Of a stretch of 64,000 nucleotides of DNA, positions 27,399 through 37,677 are shown piece after piece. Under the pieces are notes generated by a model. It did not search any database, was not told the origin of the DNA, and saw nothing but the letters and a program-made list of their open reading frames with translations. A program made the position numbers and the translations under genes. Where the stretch lies: contig NZ_JACCDF010000006.1 of assembly GCF_013415105.1 (NCBI RefSeq), forward strand, positions 124,001 through 188,000, given 5' to 3'. Numbering within the stretch: the first letter of the stretch is position 1; every line of letters starts with the position of its first letter. This DNA is from Vreelandella salicampi (GTDB lineage Bacteria > Pseudomonadota > Gammaproteobacteria > Pseudomonadales > Halomonadaceae).

Positions 27399-29078
27399 TT
27401 AGCCTTTCTGCTTAATTTTCGCCCAGGTATCTTTCAGGCCCACAGTGCGGTTGAACACCAAATGCTCTGGCGTTGATGCGTGACGATCAGCGCAGAAGTA
27501 GCCAACGCGTTCAAACTGAAAACGCGACTCTGGCGTGGCATGGGCCAGGCTCGGCTCGCCAATCGCTTGGCAAACGTTCAGTGATTCCGGATTCAGATGC
27601 TCTAAAAAGTCGGCATCTTTATCTTTGTCGGGCTGCTCTTCCAAGAAGAGGTTGTCGTATAAACGCACTTCCAATGGCACACCATGGACAGCGCTCACCC
27701 AGTGGATGACGCCTTTCACCTTACGGCCTTCCGGGTTTTTGCCCAGCGTATCGAAATCCACCGAGCAGTGAAGCGCTGTTATTTCACCGCTTTCATCCTT
27801 GATGACGTCATCGCAGCGGATCACATAAGAATTGCGCAGGCGCACCTCTCTGCCCGGCGCTAAGCGGAAGAACTTTTTCGGCGGCTCTTCCATAAAATCG
27901 TCACGGTCGATGTAAAGCTCGCGGGTAAACGGCACGCGGCGTACCGGCATATCATCCCGCGCCGGATGGCCAAGCACCTCGTACACTTCCTCATGTCCCT
28001 CGGGAACATTGGTCAGCACGACTTTTAGCGGCTTCAACACGCACATGGAACGCGGTGCGCTGTCTTCAAGATCAGAGCGAATCGCGTGAGTCAGCATGGC
28101 GATATCCACCAGGCCGCCGTCAGCGCGGGTCACGCCGATCATGTCACAGAACTTACGGATCGACGCCGGCGTGTAACCTCGGCGACGCATGCCGGAGACA
28201 GTAGGCATGCGCGGGTCATCCCAGCCGTCAACAATTCCCTTATCTACTAGCAACTTGAGTTTACGCTTAGAGGTCAACGTATAGTTGAGGTTGAGTCGGG
28301 AAAACTCGATCTGACGCGGCTTACACGGTACTGGCAGGTTATCGAGAAACCACTCGTAAAGCGGGCGATGATCTTCAAACTCCAAGGTACAGATCGAGTG
28401 CGTCACCCCTTCAATCGCATCCGACTGGCCGTGAGCAAAATCGTAGGAGGGGTAGATTTTCCATTTATCGCCGGTCTGGTGGTGCGTTGCATGGCGAATG
28501 CGATAGAGAATCGGGTCGCGCAGATTAATATTCGGCGACGCCATATCGATCTTCGCCCGCAGCACTTTTTCACTCTCGCCGAATTCACCGTCACGCATGC
28601 GCGCTAGCAGATCGAGGTTTTCTTCCGCATTGCGTTCGCGGTATGGGCTCGGCGTTCCCGGCTCAGTGAGGGTGCCACGATATTCACGAATTTCGTCAGG
28701 CGAGAGATCATCAACGTAGGCTTTACCTTCACGAATCAAGTGCTGCGCCCACGCGTAAAGCTGGTCAAAGTAGTCTGAGGCAAAGCGCACAGGTCCCGCC
28801 CACTCAAAGCCTAGCCAGCTGACATCTTCTTTGATGGCGTCAATATAGGCTTGTTCTTCCTTCGCCGGGTTAGTGTCATCAAAGCGCAAATGGCAATCAC
28901 CACCCATCTGCTCCGCTAAACCGAAGTTCAAACAGATCGACTTCGCATGGCCAATATGCAGAAAGCCGTTTGGCTCAGGCGGAAAGCGCGTCACAATGCT
29001 GGTGACCTGGCCGCCCTCAATCTCTTCGCGTACTTGGTTACGAATAAAATTCGGCGCTGGGGTGGTCTCGTTGGTCAT
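27399..29078 (-). CDS. glnS: Glutaminyl-tRNA synthetase
   Basis: Class I synthetase, 559 residues (E. coli 554). HIGH motif in [22 protein letters not shown]-type [11 protein letters not shown], and the GlnRS-specific two-barrel C-terminal region ([29 protein letters not shown]). Charges tRNA-Gln directly. Start [16 protein letters not shown]; ribosome site weak. Divergent from ppiB. Confidence 0.97.
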   Translation of the reverse strand: MTNETTPAPNFIRNQVREEIEGGQVTSIVTRFPPEPNGFLHIGHAKSICLNFGLAEQMGGDCHLRFDDTNPAKEEQAYIDAIKEDVSWLGFEWAGPVRFASDYFDQLYAWAQHLIREGKAYVDDLSPDEIREYRGTLTEPGTPSPYRERNAEENLDLLARMRDGEFGESEKVLRAKIDMASPNINLRDPILYRIRHATHHQTGDKWKIYPSYDFAHGQSDAIEGVTHSICTLEFEDHRPLYEWFLDNLPVPCKPRQIEFSRLNLNYTLTSKRKLKLLVDKGIVDGWDDPRMPTVSGMRRRGYTPASIRKFCDMIGVTRADGGLVDIAMLTHAIRSDLEDSAPRSMCVLKPLKVVLTNVPEGHEEVYEVLGHPARDDMPVRRVPFTRELYIDRDDFMEEPPKKFFRLAPGREVRLRNSYVIRCDDVIKDESGEITALHCSVDFDTLGKNPEGRKVKGVIHWVSAVHGVPLEVRLYDNLFLEEQPDKDKDADFLEHLNPESLNVCQAIGEPSLAHATPESRFQFERVGYFCADRHASTPEHLVFNRTVGLKDTWAKIKQKG

Positions 29079-29204
29079 GGTGGAGTTGGTAACCTCATAG
29101 TGGATGGCGTGCTAGGCTTCGCGGTGCCAAGCAAAACCGCTATTATAACGTGACGCCTGAGCATAGCACCAAGGCGAAGGCCTTTATTGAACAGGAATTT
29201 ACCT

Positions 29205-29705
29205 ATGATCGTATTACAGACTAACCTCGGTGACATCACCATCGCACTTAACCACGAAAAAGCACCGGTGACGGCGGCTAACTTTGAGCAGTATGTGCGT
29301 GATGGATTTTATGACGGCACGCTATTTCACCGCGTCATTGACGGCTTTATGGTTCAAGGGGGTGGTTTCGACCAGGACTTCAATCAAAAGCCTACCCGCG
29401 ACCCGATTGAGAATGAAGCCGATAATGGCCTAAAAAACACCGAAGGCACGCTGGCAATGGCGCGCACTCAAGACCCACATTCCGCGACGGCGCAATTCTT
29501 TATTAACATTAACAACAATACCTTCTTAGATCATAGCGGCAAATCGGTACAGGGCTGGGGCTACGCGGTATTTGGTGAAGTGGTCGACGGCATGGATGTC
29601 GTGGAAACGATTAAAAATATCAGCACCACGCGTCGTGGCATGCATGCCGATGTCCCTGCCGATGACATTATTATTGAGCGCGCCTACATCAAGGATGCTG
29701 ATTAA
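29205..29705 (+). CDS. ppiB: Cyclophilin-type peptidyl-prolyl isomerase B
   Basis: Cytoplasmic cyclophilin, 166 residues, no signal peptide. Catalytic motif FHRVIDGFMVQGG (Arg and Phe of the active site), then LAMARTQDPHSATAQFFIN. Start taken at ATG 29205 (MIVLQTNLGD) behind CAGGAATTTACCT; a TTG at 29187 is in frame but would place six extra residues. Followed 16 nt later by lpxH. Confidence 0.95.
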   Translation: MIVLQTNLGDITIALNHEKAPVTAANFEQYVRDGFYDGTLFHRVIDGFMVQGGGFDQDFNQKPTRDPIENEADNGLKNTEGTLAMARTQDPHSATAQFFININNNTFLDHSGKSVQGWGYAVFGEVVDGMDVVETIKNISTTRRGMHADVPADDIIIERAYIKDAD

Positions 29706-29721
29706 ATAAACGGAGAGCCTT

Positions 29722-30498
29722 ATGCGCACTCTGCTGGTAGCCGATTTACACCTTAGCGAGCACACCCCTGAGATAACTCAAGGGTTTCTCGACTACTTAA
29801 CCACTACAGCGGTGGATGCGGAAGCCGTTTATGTTTTAGGCGATTTGTTTGATGCCTGGATTGGCGACGATCTCCTTGATTACCCACACCCGCTCGCTGA
29901 TATCGCCAAACAGGTTGCGGCGGCCTTATCAAAACTTGGCGAAAACGGTACGCGCATTTGCTTGATGCACGGTAACCGTGACTTTTTTATCGGCCAGCGC
30001 TTCGCTAATGCTTGTAGCGCAACCCTTTTGCCGGATATTCAAGAAGCCGAACTTCACGGGATTCCGCTCGTGCTGCTGCACGGCGATAGCCTCTGCACGC
30101 TGGATAAAGACTACATGGCGTTTCGTCAGCAATCTCGCGATCCACAGTGGCAAGCACAAATGCTTGAGCTGCCGCTTGAGCAACGTCTCGAACTGGCCAC
30201 AAGCTTACGGCAGCAATCAGGTGACGCCAACGCCACAAAAGCGCAAGCCATCATGGATGTGACACCCTCCGAAGTCGTAAAACTGATGGAGAAGCGCGGT
30301 GTCGCCACGATGATTCATGGCCATACTCACCGACCCAAGGTGCATGACCTGACCGTGGATGGCGTTCCTGCCAAGCGTTTTGTACTAGGGGATTGGGATC
30401 GACAACATGGCTGGGATGTTGTGATCGATGATGAGACAGACAGCGCAACAGCGCCACGCTTGCGTCAATTTCCTTTAAACCAACCGCCAGTAAGCTAA
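29722..30498 (+). CDS. lpxH: UDP-2,3-diacylglucosamine hydrolase
   Basis: Metallophosphoesterase of lipid A synthesis, 258 residues, releasing UMP from UDP-2,3-diacylglucosamine at the inner membrane. Metal ligands are seen in VADLHLSEH, LGDLFDAWIGDD, MHGNRDFFIG, LLHGDSLC and IHGHTHRP. The pairing with ppiB is common in gammaproteobacteria. A terminator follows. Confidence 0.96.
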   Translation: MRTLLVADLHLSEHTPEITQGFLDYLTTTAVDAEAVYVLGDLFDAWIGDDLLDYPHPLADIAKQVAAALSKLGENGTRICLMHGNRDFFIGQRFANACSATLLPDIQEAELHGIPLVLLHGDSLCTLDKDYMAFRQQSRDPQWQAQMLELPLEQRLELATSLRQQSGDANATKAQAIMDVTPSEVVKLMEKRGVATMIHGHTHRPKVHDLTVDGVPAKRFVLGDWDRQHGWDVVIDDETDSATAPRLRQFPLNQPPVS

Positions 30499-30505
30499 CG
30501 CCCCA

Positions 30506-30540
30506 CAAAAAATGCCGCCCTTTCTAGGGGCGGCATTTTT
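30506..30540. terminator. Bidirectional terminator between lpxH and ppiD
   Basis: AAAAATGCCGCCC-TTTCTA-GGGGCGGCATTTTT: GC-rich stem with A-tract on the left and T-tract on the right, able to end lpxH (+) and ppiD (-) transcripts. Confidence 0.9.
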
Positions 30541-30566
30541 CTACAACACATCACGTCTGATTCGCT

Positions 30567-32375
30567 TTAGCGACGCTCGATTTCAGCATCACTTCGTAAG
30601 TCATCAATTAGACCTTGAATCACGGATTGCGCGCGCAACTGCTCAGCCATCTGAGCCACAAAGCGCTCGGCTTGCTCGTCGACTTCACCATCACTGACGT
30701 TATCCAGAGCAATGATGGCAACCCCTTCGGGTAGCTCGACATAACGATACGTGCTCTCCCCGCTTTCAGGATGCGGCATGCGGAACGCCGCCTGCACTAT
30801 CATCCGCGGCACCGTGGTATCTGCCTCGCGACTGATGCTATTTACCTCAAGCCAGTCAACCGTTTCGCCTTCAGGGTCAGCGAGCAGAGCTTTGGCCTCT
30901 TCCACCAATGCCTGCTGCTGCTTACGCGATCTGACCGCCGCTTCAGCTTGTTCACGCACCTGCTCTAAAGGCAGCACAGTCGCGTCGCGATGTTCTGCTA
31001 CACGCAATACCATGCGGCGATCATTGTCTAACTCAATCACTTCGCTGTTATAGCGCTCTTCAAGAACGTCCTGGCTAAAGGCCGCATCCATGACTCCGGG
31101 TTCTGACAACACGCCGTCGCCTGCTCCTCTTGCAAGCCAGTCGCTCTCTTGTAACGTCAGGCCAATGTCACCGGCGACGCTTTGTAGATCTTCTGCGGCA
31201 AAACTCTCGTCGATGAGCTGCTGAACGCGTTGATTAAATTCATCGTCAACTTCACGCATGGCAACGCCTTGGCGCAACCTATCACGCTGCTCTTCAAACG
31301 CTGGACGATCAATGTCTTGGACTTGGATAATGTGGAAAGCGTCATCCATCTCGACCGCCGAGGAGATTTCACCCTCACCTAGGGAAAAAGCCGCCTCGTC
31401 GAACGCCTCGCCAAAGAAACCGCGACTGATCTCACCCAGGTCGCCGCCATCTTCAGCGCTTGCGGTATCATCAGAATAGCGCGCTGCCGTATCGGCAAAG
31501 CTCTCGCCGCTTTCGAGAGCGGCTAATGCCTCTTCGGCACGCGCTTGCGCTTGCTCACGTGTTCGCTCATCACCGAAGGTCACCATGATGTGGGCAACAC
31601 GGCGATCCGCATTCTGATTCTGCTCGCGCCACGCCTCACGCAGCTCAGCGTCATCCACCTCGACGTCAGCGGCCATCTCTTCACGATCAATTACAACGTA
31701 TTCAAGGCGCACCTGCTCAGGCCGCTCGAAACGCTCGGCATGTTCGTTGTAGTAGCGCTCAAGCTCCTCTTGAGTCACGTCTATGTGGCTAGCGTCTTCC
31801 GCTGTCAAAACATCGTAGCGGAAGCTTCGCTGCTGACGCTGCAGCTCGGCTAAACGCTGCTGTTCGGTTTCCAACGTAAAGTCACTAAATGCAAGCCCTT
31901 GCTGAAGTTGACGACGCTTCACATCCGTGCGCAGTTCCTGACGAAATGAGAGCGGTGTGTACCCTGCTCTAGCCAAGCGATTACGAAACTGTTCAGCGGA
32001 GAAAACGCCCTCTTGATCTTGGAATTCAGGCAGATTAACGATGAGCTGATCTAGCTGATCATCGGAGACGTAGAAACCGCCCTCTTCTGCGTACTGAGTC
32101 AAAAGGCGTTGCGTAATTAGCTGATCCAGCATTTCGTTACGCAAAGCACGTTCTTGTTCAGGAGGCACTTGCCCAGAGCGCATCGCACGCTGTACTTCAA
32201 GCTCTACCTCTTGGCGTACGATGGGCTCGCCATTAACCGTTGCCACCTCGTCAGGGTCGCTACCAAACAAGCCAAACAGTGACTCTGCGCCAAATAGCGC
32301 CATTGCGGCCACCATGACGCCAATAATGATTTTTGCTCCCCAACTTCTGGAGCCATCGCGAATACTTTGCAGCAT
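30567..32375 (-). CDS. ppiD: Periplasmic folding chaperone PpiD
   Basis: Membrane-anchored SurA-type protein, 602 residues. One N-terminal membrane helix (about 15-35, KIIIGVMVAAMALFG), a SurA N-like chaperone region, one parvulin domain (about 260-360, VAHIMVTFGDE through GGDLGEISRGFFGEAF), and a long C-terminal region. In this family the parvulin domain is generally inactive and the protein helps clients leaving the Sec channel. GAGGCTAAC precedes the ATG. Last gene of the tig-clp-lon-hupB-ppiD group. Confidence 0.93.
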   Translation of the reverse strand: MLQSIRDGSRSWGAKIIIGVMVAAMALFGAESLFGLFGSDPDEVATVNGEPIVRQEVELEVQRAMRSGQVPPEQERALRNEMLDQLITQRLLTQYAEEGGFYVSDDQLDQLIVNLPEFQDQEGVFSAEQFRNRLARAGYTPLSFRQELRTDVKRRQLQQGLAFSDFTLETEQQRLAELQRQQRSFRYDVLTAEDASHIDVTQEELERYYNEHAERFERPEQVRLEYVVIDREEMAADVEVDDAELREAWREQNQNADRRVAHIMVTFGDERTREQAQARAEEALAALESGESFADTAARYSDDTASAEDGGDLGEISRGFFGEAFDEAAFSLGEGEISSAVEMDDAFHIIQVQDIDRPAFEEQRDRLRQGVAMREVDDEFNQRVQQLIDESFAAEDLQSVAGDIGLTLQESDWLARGAGDGVLSEPGVMDAAFSQDVLEERYNSEVIELDNDRRMVLRVAEHRDATVLPLEQVREQAEAAVRSRKQQQALVEEAKALLADPEGETVDWLEVNSISREADTTVPRMIVQAAFRMPHPESGESTYRYVELPEGVAIIALDNVSDGEVDEQAERFVAQMAEQLRAQSVIQGLIDDLRSDAEIERR

Positions 32376-32430
32376 GTTAGCCTCAGTTCAAATAGCCAAA
32401 CGATTCAATTGCACAGTGGCCAAAAATAAC

Positions 32431-32460
32431 ATGGGCGCATCGCTTTAACGATGCGCCCAT
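32431..32460 (-). terminator. Terminator after hupB
   Basis: 12-bp perfect stem ATGGGCGCATCG with CTTTAA loop; on the minus strand it is followed by GTTATTTTTGG. It should end the hupB transcript 37 nt past its stop and insulate ppiD. Confidence 0.8.
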
Positions 32461-32496
32461 GAGACGATTCCTAAAAACTACCCCTAATACCTCGGA

Positions 32497-32769
32497 TTAG
32501 TTAACTGCGTCTTTTAATGCCTTACCCGCTTTGAAGTTGGGTACTTTAGCTGCCTTGATCTCAATCGGCTGACCGGTTTGCGGATTGCGACCGGTACGTG
32601 CAGCACGCTCTTTGATCGAAAAGGTACCAAAACCTACCAGTGAAACACTCTCGCCTTTCTTGAGGCTATCGGTGACAGACTCCACCATGGCATCCAATGC
32701 GCGGGTTGCCGCTGCTTTTGGAATATCAGCAGACGCGGCAATGGCTTCAATCAGCTCGGACTTATTCAC
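32497..32769 (-). CDS. hupB: DNA-binding protein HU-beta
   Basis: Histone-like HU subunit, 90 residues. [16 protein letters not shown] start, [24 protein letters not shown]-binding arm region and the closing [12 protein letters not shown] are all typical. GTG start at 32769 with AAGGGG six bases upstream. It has its own strong promoter and a terminator, so is probably highly expressed alone. Confidence 0.97.
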   Translation of the reverse strand: MNKSELIEAIAASADIPKAAATRALDAMVESVTDSLKKGESVSLVGFGTFSIKERAARTGRNPQTGQPIEIKAAKVPNFKAGKALKDAVN

Positions 32770-32850
32770 ACTTCACCCCTTGACTGTTTCAAAAAATGGC
32801 TCTGAACGGCATGGTCACCGGTTAGCTCGACGATCAAAACGTAGCTGTAT

Positions 32851-32880
32851 TTTATAGCAACGCCTTGAAATCGCTGTCAA
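32851..32880 (-). promoter_or_regulatory. Sigma-70 promoter of hupB
   Basis: On the minus strand: TTGACA (32880-32875), 18-nt spacer, TATAAA (32856-32851). A near-consensus promoter about 82 nt upstream of the hupB start. Confidence 0.75.
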
Positions 32881-32959
32881 GCAACCAAGCCGCATTACAC
32901 CCGCCCAACAAGGCGTTGAGTGTATGGATTAAATAGCTAAACGTATAGACACGGTTACT

Positions 32960-35368
32960 TTAATGCGTACTTGCCGCAGCGGTATTAACAAACGATTTAT
33001 CGCTACTCACGATAGTATCTTTGTCGTCTGGCTCGGCTAAGGCAACCGCCAATACATCGTCGATCCAACGCACCGGACGAATATCTAACGCGTCCTTAAT
33101 ATTATCTGGCACTTCTTTTAAGTCTCGACGGTTTTCCTCCGGTATGAGAACGGTATTTATACCACCCCGGCGGGCTGCCAGCAATTTCTCCTTTAGCCCC
33201 CCGATAGGCAACACTTCTCCGCGAAGATTTACCTCGCCAGTCATCGCCACGTTGCAGCGCACGGGGCGACGGCTATACGCAGAGACCATGGCCGTTACCA
33301 TCGCAATGCCGGCACTGGGCCCGTCTTTGGGAGTCGCACCCTCCGGCACGTGAATGTGCAAATCTTCCTTTTCAAAGCGTTCTGGATCAATACCGTAGGC
33401 ATCGGCACGCGCGCGCACGACGGTATGTGCAGCACTCACCGACTCTTTCATTACATCGCCCAGTGAACCTGTCTTGTTCACGCGACCTTTCCCCGGCGTT
33501 ACCACCGATTCGATATTAAGAAGCTCACCGCCTACCGATGTCCACGCTAAACCGGTCACACGACCCACTTGGTCTTCTTGATCGGCTAGGCCATAACTGT
33601 ACCGGCGAACACCTGCATACGCTTCAATTTGTTCAGCACTGAGCGTCTGTCCGGCTTGCGTTTGCTTATTATCGCGCTCATGCTCCAATCGTTCTCGCAG
33701 CACCTTACGCGCGACTTTGGCAATTTGACGTTCAAGCTCACGCACCCCCGCTTCCCGCGAGTAGTAGCGAATCAGCTCCAGCAACGCAGAATCATCTAAG
33801 TCAATTTCATCGACTTTCAAGCCGTTAGCTTCACGCTGTTTGGGCAGCAAATAACGCTTAGCAATCGCAAGCTTTTCATCTTCGGTGTAGCCCGGCAAAC
33901 GGATAATTTCCATCCGGTCGAGCAGCGGCCCTGGGATATTCATCGAGTTGGCCGTGCAAATAAATAGCGTTTCAGAAAGGTCGTAATCCAACTCCAAGTA
34001 ATGGTCACTGAAGCTGTTATTTTGCTCGGGATCAAGCACTTCCAAAAGTGCCGATGACGGATCACCACGATGATCCATACCAAGCTTATCCACCTCGTCG
34101 AGCAAGAAAAGCGGATTTTTGACCCCAGCTCGACTCATACGCTGCATCAACTTACCGGGTAGCGAACCAATATACGTACGACGGTGCCCACGAATTTCTG
34201 ACTCATCGCGTACCCCGCCAAGCGCCAAACGCACATACTTGCGGTTAGTCGCACGCGCAATCGAGCGCCCTAGCGAGGTTTTACCCACCCCCGGCGGGCC
34301 CACCAAACAAAGCACTGGGCCTTTCATTTTACGCACGCGTTTTTGTACCGCGAGGTACTCCAGGATGCGGGATTTCACTTCATCAAGGCCGTAGTGATCC
34401 TCATCGAGAACTTGCTGCGCTTTGACGAGGTCATGCTTAACCCGTGTGCGTTTTTTCCATGGCACCGCGATTAGCCAATCCAAATAAGAGCGCACCACCG
34501 TAGCTTCGGCGGAGTTAGCGGACATCATTTTGAGCTTATTAAGCTCCTGAGTGGCTTTCTCCATCGCCTCTTTGGGCATGCCCGAGTCTTTAATGGCCAG
34601 CTCATACTTTTCTACCTCATTGGGTACATCTTCAAGCTCACCCATTTCTTTCTGGATGGCCTTCATCTGCTCGTTGAGGTAATACTCGCGTTGCGTCTTC
34701 TCCATCTGCTCTTTAACGCGCGTACGGATACGCTTTTCTACCTGAAGCAAATCAATCTCGGACTCAATCAACGCCATCAGGTGTTCGATACGGTCGCGAA
34801 CGCGATCCATCTCCAACAACTCTTGTTTGTCGCCAATTTTTAACGACAAATGCGCGCAAATCGTATCCACCAAGCGGCTCGGGTCTTCAATGCCTGACAG
34901 GGAGTTAAGCACCTCATTAGGCACTTTTTTTGATAGTTTGACGTACTGTTCGAACTGATTCAGCAGCACCCGTACCAGCGCTTCTTGCTCGCGTTCGGTC
35001 AGCGGTTGACTATCACGGGGCTCGATATACGCTTGTGTATAGCCATCGTCGTGCTCTTCTATGCGGCCAACATCCGCACGGAAGCTACCTTCAATCAGTA
35101 CTTTTACCGTGCCATCAGGAAGTTTTAGCAACTGCATGATCTCGGCCACCGTTCCCATGGCGTAAAGATCAGCGTTATCAGGATCATCCTGAGAGGCTTC
35201 GCGCTGAGCGACCAGCAAGACGCGTTTATCCGCTTCCATTGCGGCTTCTAAGGCTTGAATCGACTTTTCGCGCCCGACAAATAGCGGAATAACCATCTGC
35301 GGATAAACCACAACATCCCGCAGTGGTAAAAGTGGGAAACATTGTGTCATTTCGGCGTTCTGCTGCAT
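32960..35368 (-). CDS. lon: ATP-dependent protease Lon
   Basis: LonA protease, 802 residues from ATG 35368 (ribosome site GAGGAA); the frame reaches 35446 but the LON substrate domain begins at CFPLLPLRDVVVYPQMV. Then coiled-coil region, AAA+ module with GPPGVGKTS Walker A and FLLDEVDK Walker B, and the protease domain with catalytic Ser in PKDGPSAGIAM and Lys in GGLKEKLLAARRGG. Degrades misfolded and regulatory proteins. It lies between clpX and hupB with its own 220-nt upstream gap. Confidence 0.97.
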   Translation of the reverse strand: MQQNAEMTQCFPLLPLRDVVVYPQMVIPLFVGREKSIQALEAAMEADKRVLLVAQREASQDDPDNADLYAMGTVAEIMQLLKLPDGTVKVLIEGSFRADVGRIEEHDDGYTQAYIEPRDSQPLTEREQEALVRVLLNQFEQYVKLSKKVPNEVLNSLSGIEDPSRLVDTICAHLSLKIGDKQELLEMDRVRDRIEHLMALIESEIDLLQVEKRIRTRVKEQMEKTQREYYLNEQMKAIQKEMGELEDVPNEVEKYELAIKDSGMPKEAMEKATQELNKLKMMSANSAEATVVRSYLDWLIAVPWKKRTRVKHDLVKAQQVLDEDHYGLDEVKSRILEYLAVQKRVRKMKGPVLCLVGPPGVGKTSLGRSIARATNRKYVRLALGGVRDESEIRGHRRTYIGSLPGKLMQRMSRAGVKNPLFLLDEVDKLGMDHRGDPSSALLEVLDPEQNNSFSDHYLELDYDLSETLFICTANSMNIPGPLLDRMEIIRLPGYTEDEKLAIAKRYLLPKQREANGLKVDEIDLDDSALLELIRYYSREAGVRELERQIAKVARKVLRERLEHERDNKQTQAGQTLSAEQIEAYAGVRRYSYGLADQEDQVGRVTGLAWTSVGGELLNIESVVTPGKGRVNKTGSLGDVMKESVSAAHTVVRARADAYGIDPERFEKEDLHIHVPEGATPKDGPSAGIAMVTAMVSAYSRRPVRCNVAMTGEVNLRGEVLPIGGLKEKLLAARRGGINTVLIPEENRRDLKEVPDNIKDALDIRPVRWIDDVLAVALAEPDDKDTIVSSDKSFVNTAAASTH

Positions 35369-35513
35369 CGCAGACGTTCCTCGGGAATTCGGGTGAGTAA
35401 CTAAGATGAAACCGTGACGCGCGAGCTTAACTTGCGCGCTATTCATCCGATAGGCGAGTGAGCCAATGAGCTAGACAATTAGCACAGTGTAAAATGACGC
35501 CAAAGAAAAGTAA

Positions 35514-35533
35514 GGGGCCGCCGCGGCGACCCC
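35514..35533 (-). terminator. Terminator after clpX
   Basis: GGGGTCGCC-GC-GGCGGCCCC on the minus strand (one T.G pair), followed by TTACTTTTCTTT. It lies 56-75 nt past the clpX stop, before the lon leader. T-tract is interrupted. Confidence 0.65.
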
Positions 35534-35588
35534 TATGATGGCGCAGATGGGCAGGCGCTATACTAAATACTGCTGCGCCGTCCCCCTT

Positions 35589-36869
35589 TTAACCATCTGT
35601 GCCGTCACCCCGTGCGTCTTCTTGCTGCGAATAAATCAGCAATGGATCGCTTTCGCCAGCAATCACAGATGCATCAATGATGACTTGGCTTACGCCTTCG
35701 AGTGAAGGAATTTCGTACATGGTGTCGAGCAATACGGACTCCAAAATAGAGCGCAAGCCGCGTGCACCAGTCTTGCGCTCCATAGCTTTCACCGCTACAG
35801 CGCGCAATGCGTCTTCACGAAACTCAAGTGCCACATCTTCCATCTCAAACAGTTTGACGTACTGTTTAATCAAGGAGTTTTTAGGCTCTGTAAGAATCTC
35901 CACTAACGCATCTTCGGTTAGCTCGGTGAGCGTCGCAATCACTGGCACACGACCGACGAACTCGGGTATCAAACCGTACTTGACCAGATCTTCAGGCTCA
36001 ACATCGGCCAAAAGCTCACCCACGCCACGCGACGAGTCTTTGCTCTTGACGTTGGCGTTAAAGCCAATACCGCCTTTCTCAGCGCGATCACGGATAACTT
36101 TATCCAGACCCGCGAAAGCACCACCAACAATAAACAGAATATTCGCCGTGTGCACTTGCACAAATTCTTGTTGCGGGTGCTTACGCCCACCTTGCGGCGG
36201 CACCGAAGCCGTCGTACCTTCAATCAGCTTCAGCAGCGCCTGCTGCACCCCTTCGCCCGAAACGTCGCGCGTGATGGAGGGATTGTCCGATTTGCGTGAA
36301 ATCTTATCAATTTCGTCAATATAGACAATGCCACGCTCAGCTTTCTCTACGTCGTATTCGCACTTTTGCAGCAGCTTTTGAATAATGTTTTCGACATCTT
36401 CACCCACATAACCGGCTTCAGTCAGTGTGGTTGCATCTGCAATCGTGAAAGGCACGTTCAACAGGCGAGCCATGGTCTCCGCAAGTAGGGTCTTACCGCT
36501 ACCTGTCGGGCCAATCAGCAAAATGTTGGATTTACCTAGCTCCACATCGCCTTCGCGAACGCCAGACTTTAGTCGCTTGTAGTGATTGTACACCGCTACG
36601 GATAGCACCATTTTGGCGCGATCTTGCCCGATGACGTAGTCGTCGAGGGTATAACGGATCTCACGAGGCGTCGGCAGACGCTCCTCATCGCTCTCGGCAT
36701 CGGCTTCGAGAACTTCCTCGCGAATGATGTCATTACACAGATCGACACACTCATCGCAGATATAAACGGACGGGCCAGCAATCAGCTTACGTACTTCGTT
36801 TTGGTTTTTACCACAAAACGAGCAATAAAGCAGTTTGCCCCCTTCGTCTTTGCCTTTGCCGTCGGCCAT
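35589..36869 (-). CDS. clpX: ClpXP protease ATPase subunit ClpX
   Basis: AAA+ unfoldase, 426 residues. N-terminal zinc-binding domain with four Cys (CSFCGKNQ and ICDECVDLC), Walker A GPTGSGKT, Walker B VYIDEIDK, the RKH pore region and the IGF-type ClpP-binding loop region (GGIGFNANV). Feeds substrates to ClpP. AGAGG precedes the ATG. Follows clpP after 95 nt. Confidence 0.97.
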   Translation of the reverse strand: MADGKGKDEGGKLLYCSFCGKNQNEVRKLIAGPSVYICDECVDLCNDIIREEVLEADAESDEERLPTPREIRYTLDDYVIGQDRAKMVLSVAVYNHYKRLKSGVREGDVELGKSNILLIGPTGSGKTLLAETMARLLNVPFTIADATTLTEAGYVGEDVENIIQKLLQKCEYDVEKAERGIVYIDEIDKISRKSDNPSITRDVSGEGVQQALLKLIEGTTASVPPQGGRKHPQQEFVQVHTANILFIVGGAFAGLDKVIRDRAEKGGIGFNANVKSKDSSRGVGELLADVEPEDLVKYGLIPEFVGRVPVIATLTELTEDALVEILTEPKNSLIKQYVKLFEMEDVALEFREDALRAVAVKAMERKTGARGLRSILESVLLDTMYEIPSLEGVSQVIIDASVIAGESDPLLIYSQQEDARGDGTDG

Positions 36870-36964
36870 TCGCGTACCTCTGTCACTGCGGCGGCAGTTA
36901 CGCCGCCGGAAAGCTCGTTTAAAAAGCGCAGACCTAACCTATAAAGCGCATATCCATCACGCTA

Positions 36965-37582
36965 TCAGGATGTGGGCCGCTTATCCAGCACCGCGTCAAC
37001 CAAGCCATACTCTTTTGCTTGGTCAGCGTTCATAAAGTTATCACGATCAGTATCTTGTGAAACTTTCTCAATATCCTGACCGGTATGGTGCGCCAGGATT
37101 TGGTTCAAACGATCACGAATGCCCAAAATTTCACGAGTATGAATTTCAATATCAGAGGCTTGACCCTGATAGCCGCCTAGCGGCTGGTGAATCATCATCC
37201 GTGAATTGGGCAAGCAGAAACGTTTTTCTGCTGCACCACCAGCAAGCAAGAGAGCCCCCATGCTTGCCGCTTGACCGATACACACGGTCGATATATCCGG
37301 TTTTACGAACTGCATCGTATCGTAAATTGACATACCCGATGTAACGGAACCTCCCGGGGAATTAATATAGAGATGAATATCTTTATCCGGGTTTTCAGAC
37401 TCAAGGAAGAGCAGCTGAGCAACCACCAAGTTAGCCATGTAATCTTCTACAGGGCCAACCAAAAAGATGACGCGCTCTTTTAAAAGCCGCGAGTAAATAT
37501 CGTAGGCTCTTTCCCCTTTGGCGCTTTGCTCAACCACCATGGGCACCAAACCGCCGGCGTTTTGAATATCAAATTCACTCAT
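36965..37582 (-). CDS. clpP: ClpP protease proteolytic subunit
   Basis: Serine protease subunit, 205 residues from ATG 37582 (AAGGAATCACTG upstream); longer frame to 37630 not supported. Catalytic Ser in [12 protein letters not shown], His in [13 protein letters not shown], Asp later in DRDNFM region. Assembles as a double heptamer with ClpX. Confidence 0.97.
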   Translation of the reverse strand: MSEFDIQNAGGLVPMVVEQSAKGERAYDIYSRLLKERVIFLVGPVEDYMANLVVAQLLFLESENPDKDIHLYINSPGGSVTSGMSIYDTMQFVKPDISTVCIGQAASMGALLLAGGAAEKRFCLPNSRMMIHQPLGGYQGQASDIEIHTREILGIRDRLNQILAHHTGQDIEKVSQDTDRDNFMNADQAKEYGLVDAVLDKRPTS

Positions 37583-37609
37583 CAGTGATTCCTTGCCTCC
37601 GATGGGGAG

Positions 37610-37634
37610 AGGTGCGCCGCTAAGCAGCACACCT
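37610..37634 (-). promoter_or_regulatory. Hairpin in the clpP leader
   Basis: AGGTGTGC/GCGCACCT, an 8-bp stem (one G.T pair) with 9-nt loop, 28-52 nt upstream of the clpP ATG. A possible -10 (TATAGG) with TTGCCC 18 nt upstream lies just before it, so the hairpin would sit at the start of the mRNA. Could affect transcript stability. Confidence 0.35.
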
Positions 37635-37677
37635 ATACTAAAGGTGATTAAAACAGGGCAATCAGAACGGGAGGCAA

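Noticed and set aside
35369-35450. Heat-shock (sigma-32) promoter for lon
   Set aside because: No CTTGAA with properly spaced CCCCAT-like -10 was seen in the leader.
35677-36324. 215-codon + strand frame opposite clpX
   Set aside because: Ser/Thr-rich translation typical of antisense to a conserved gene; clpX is certain on the other strand.
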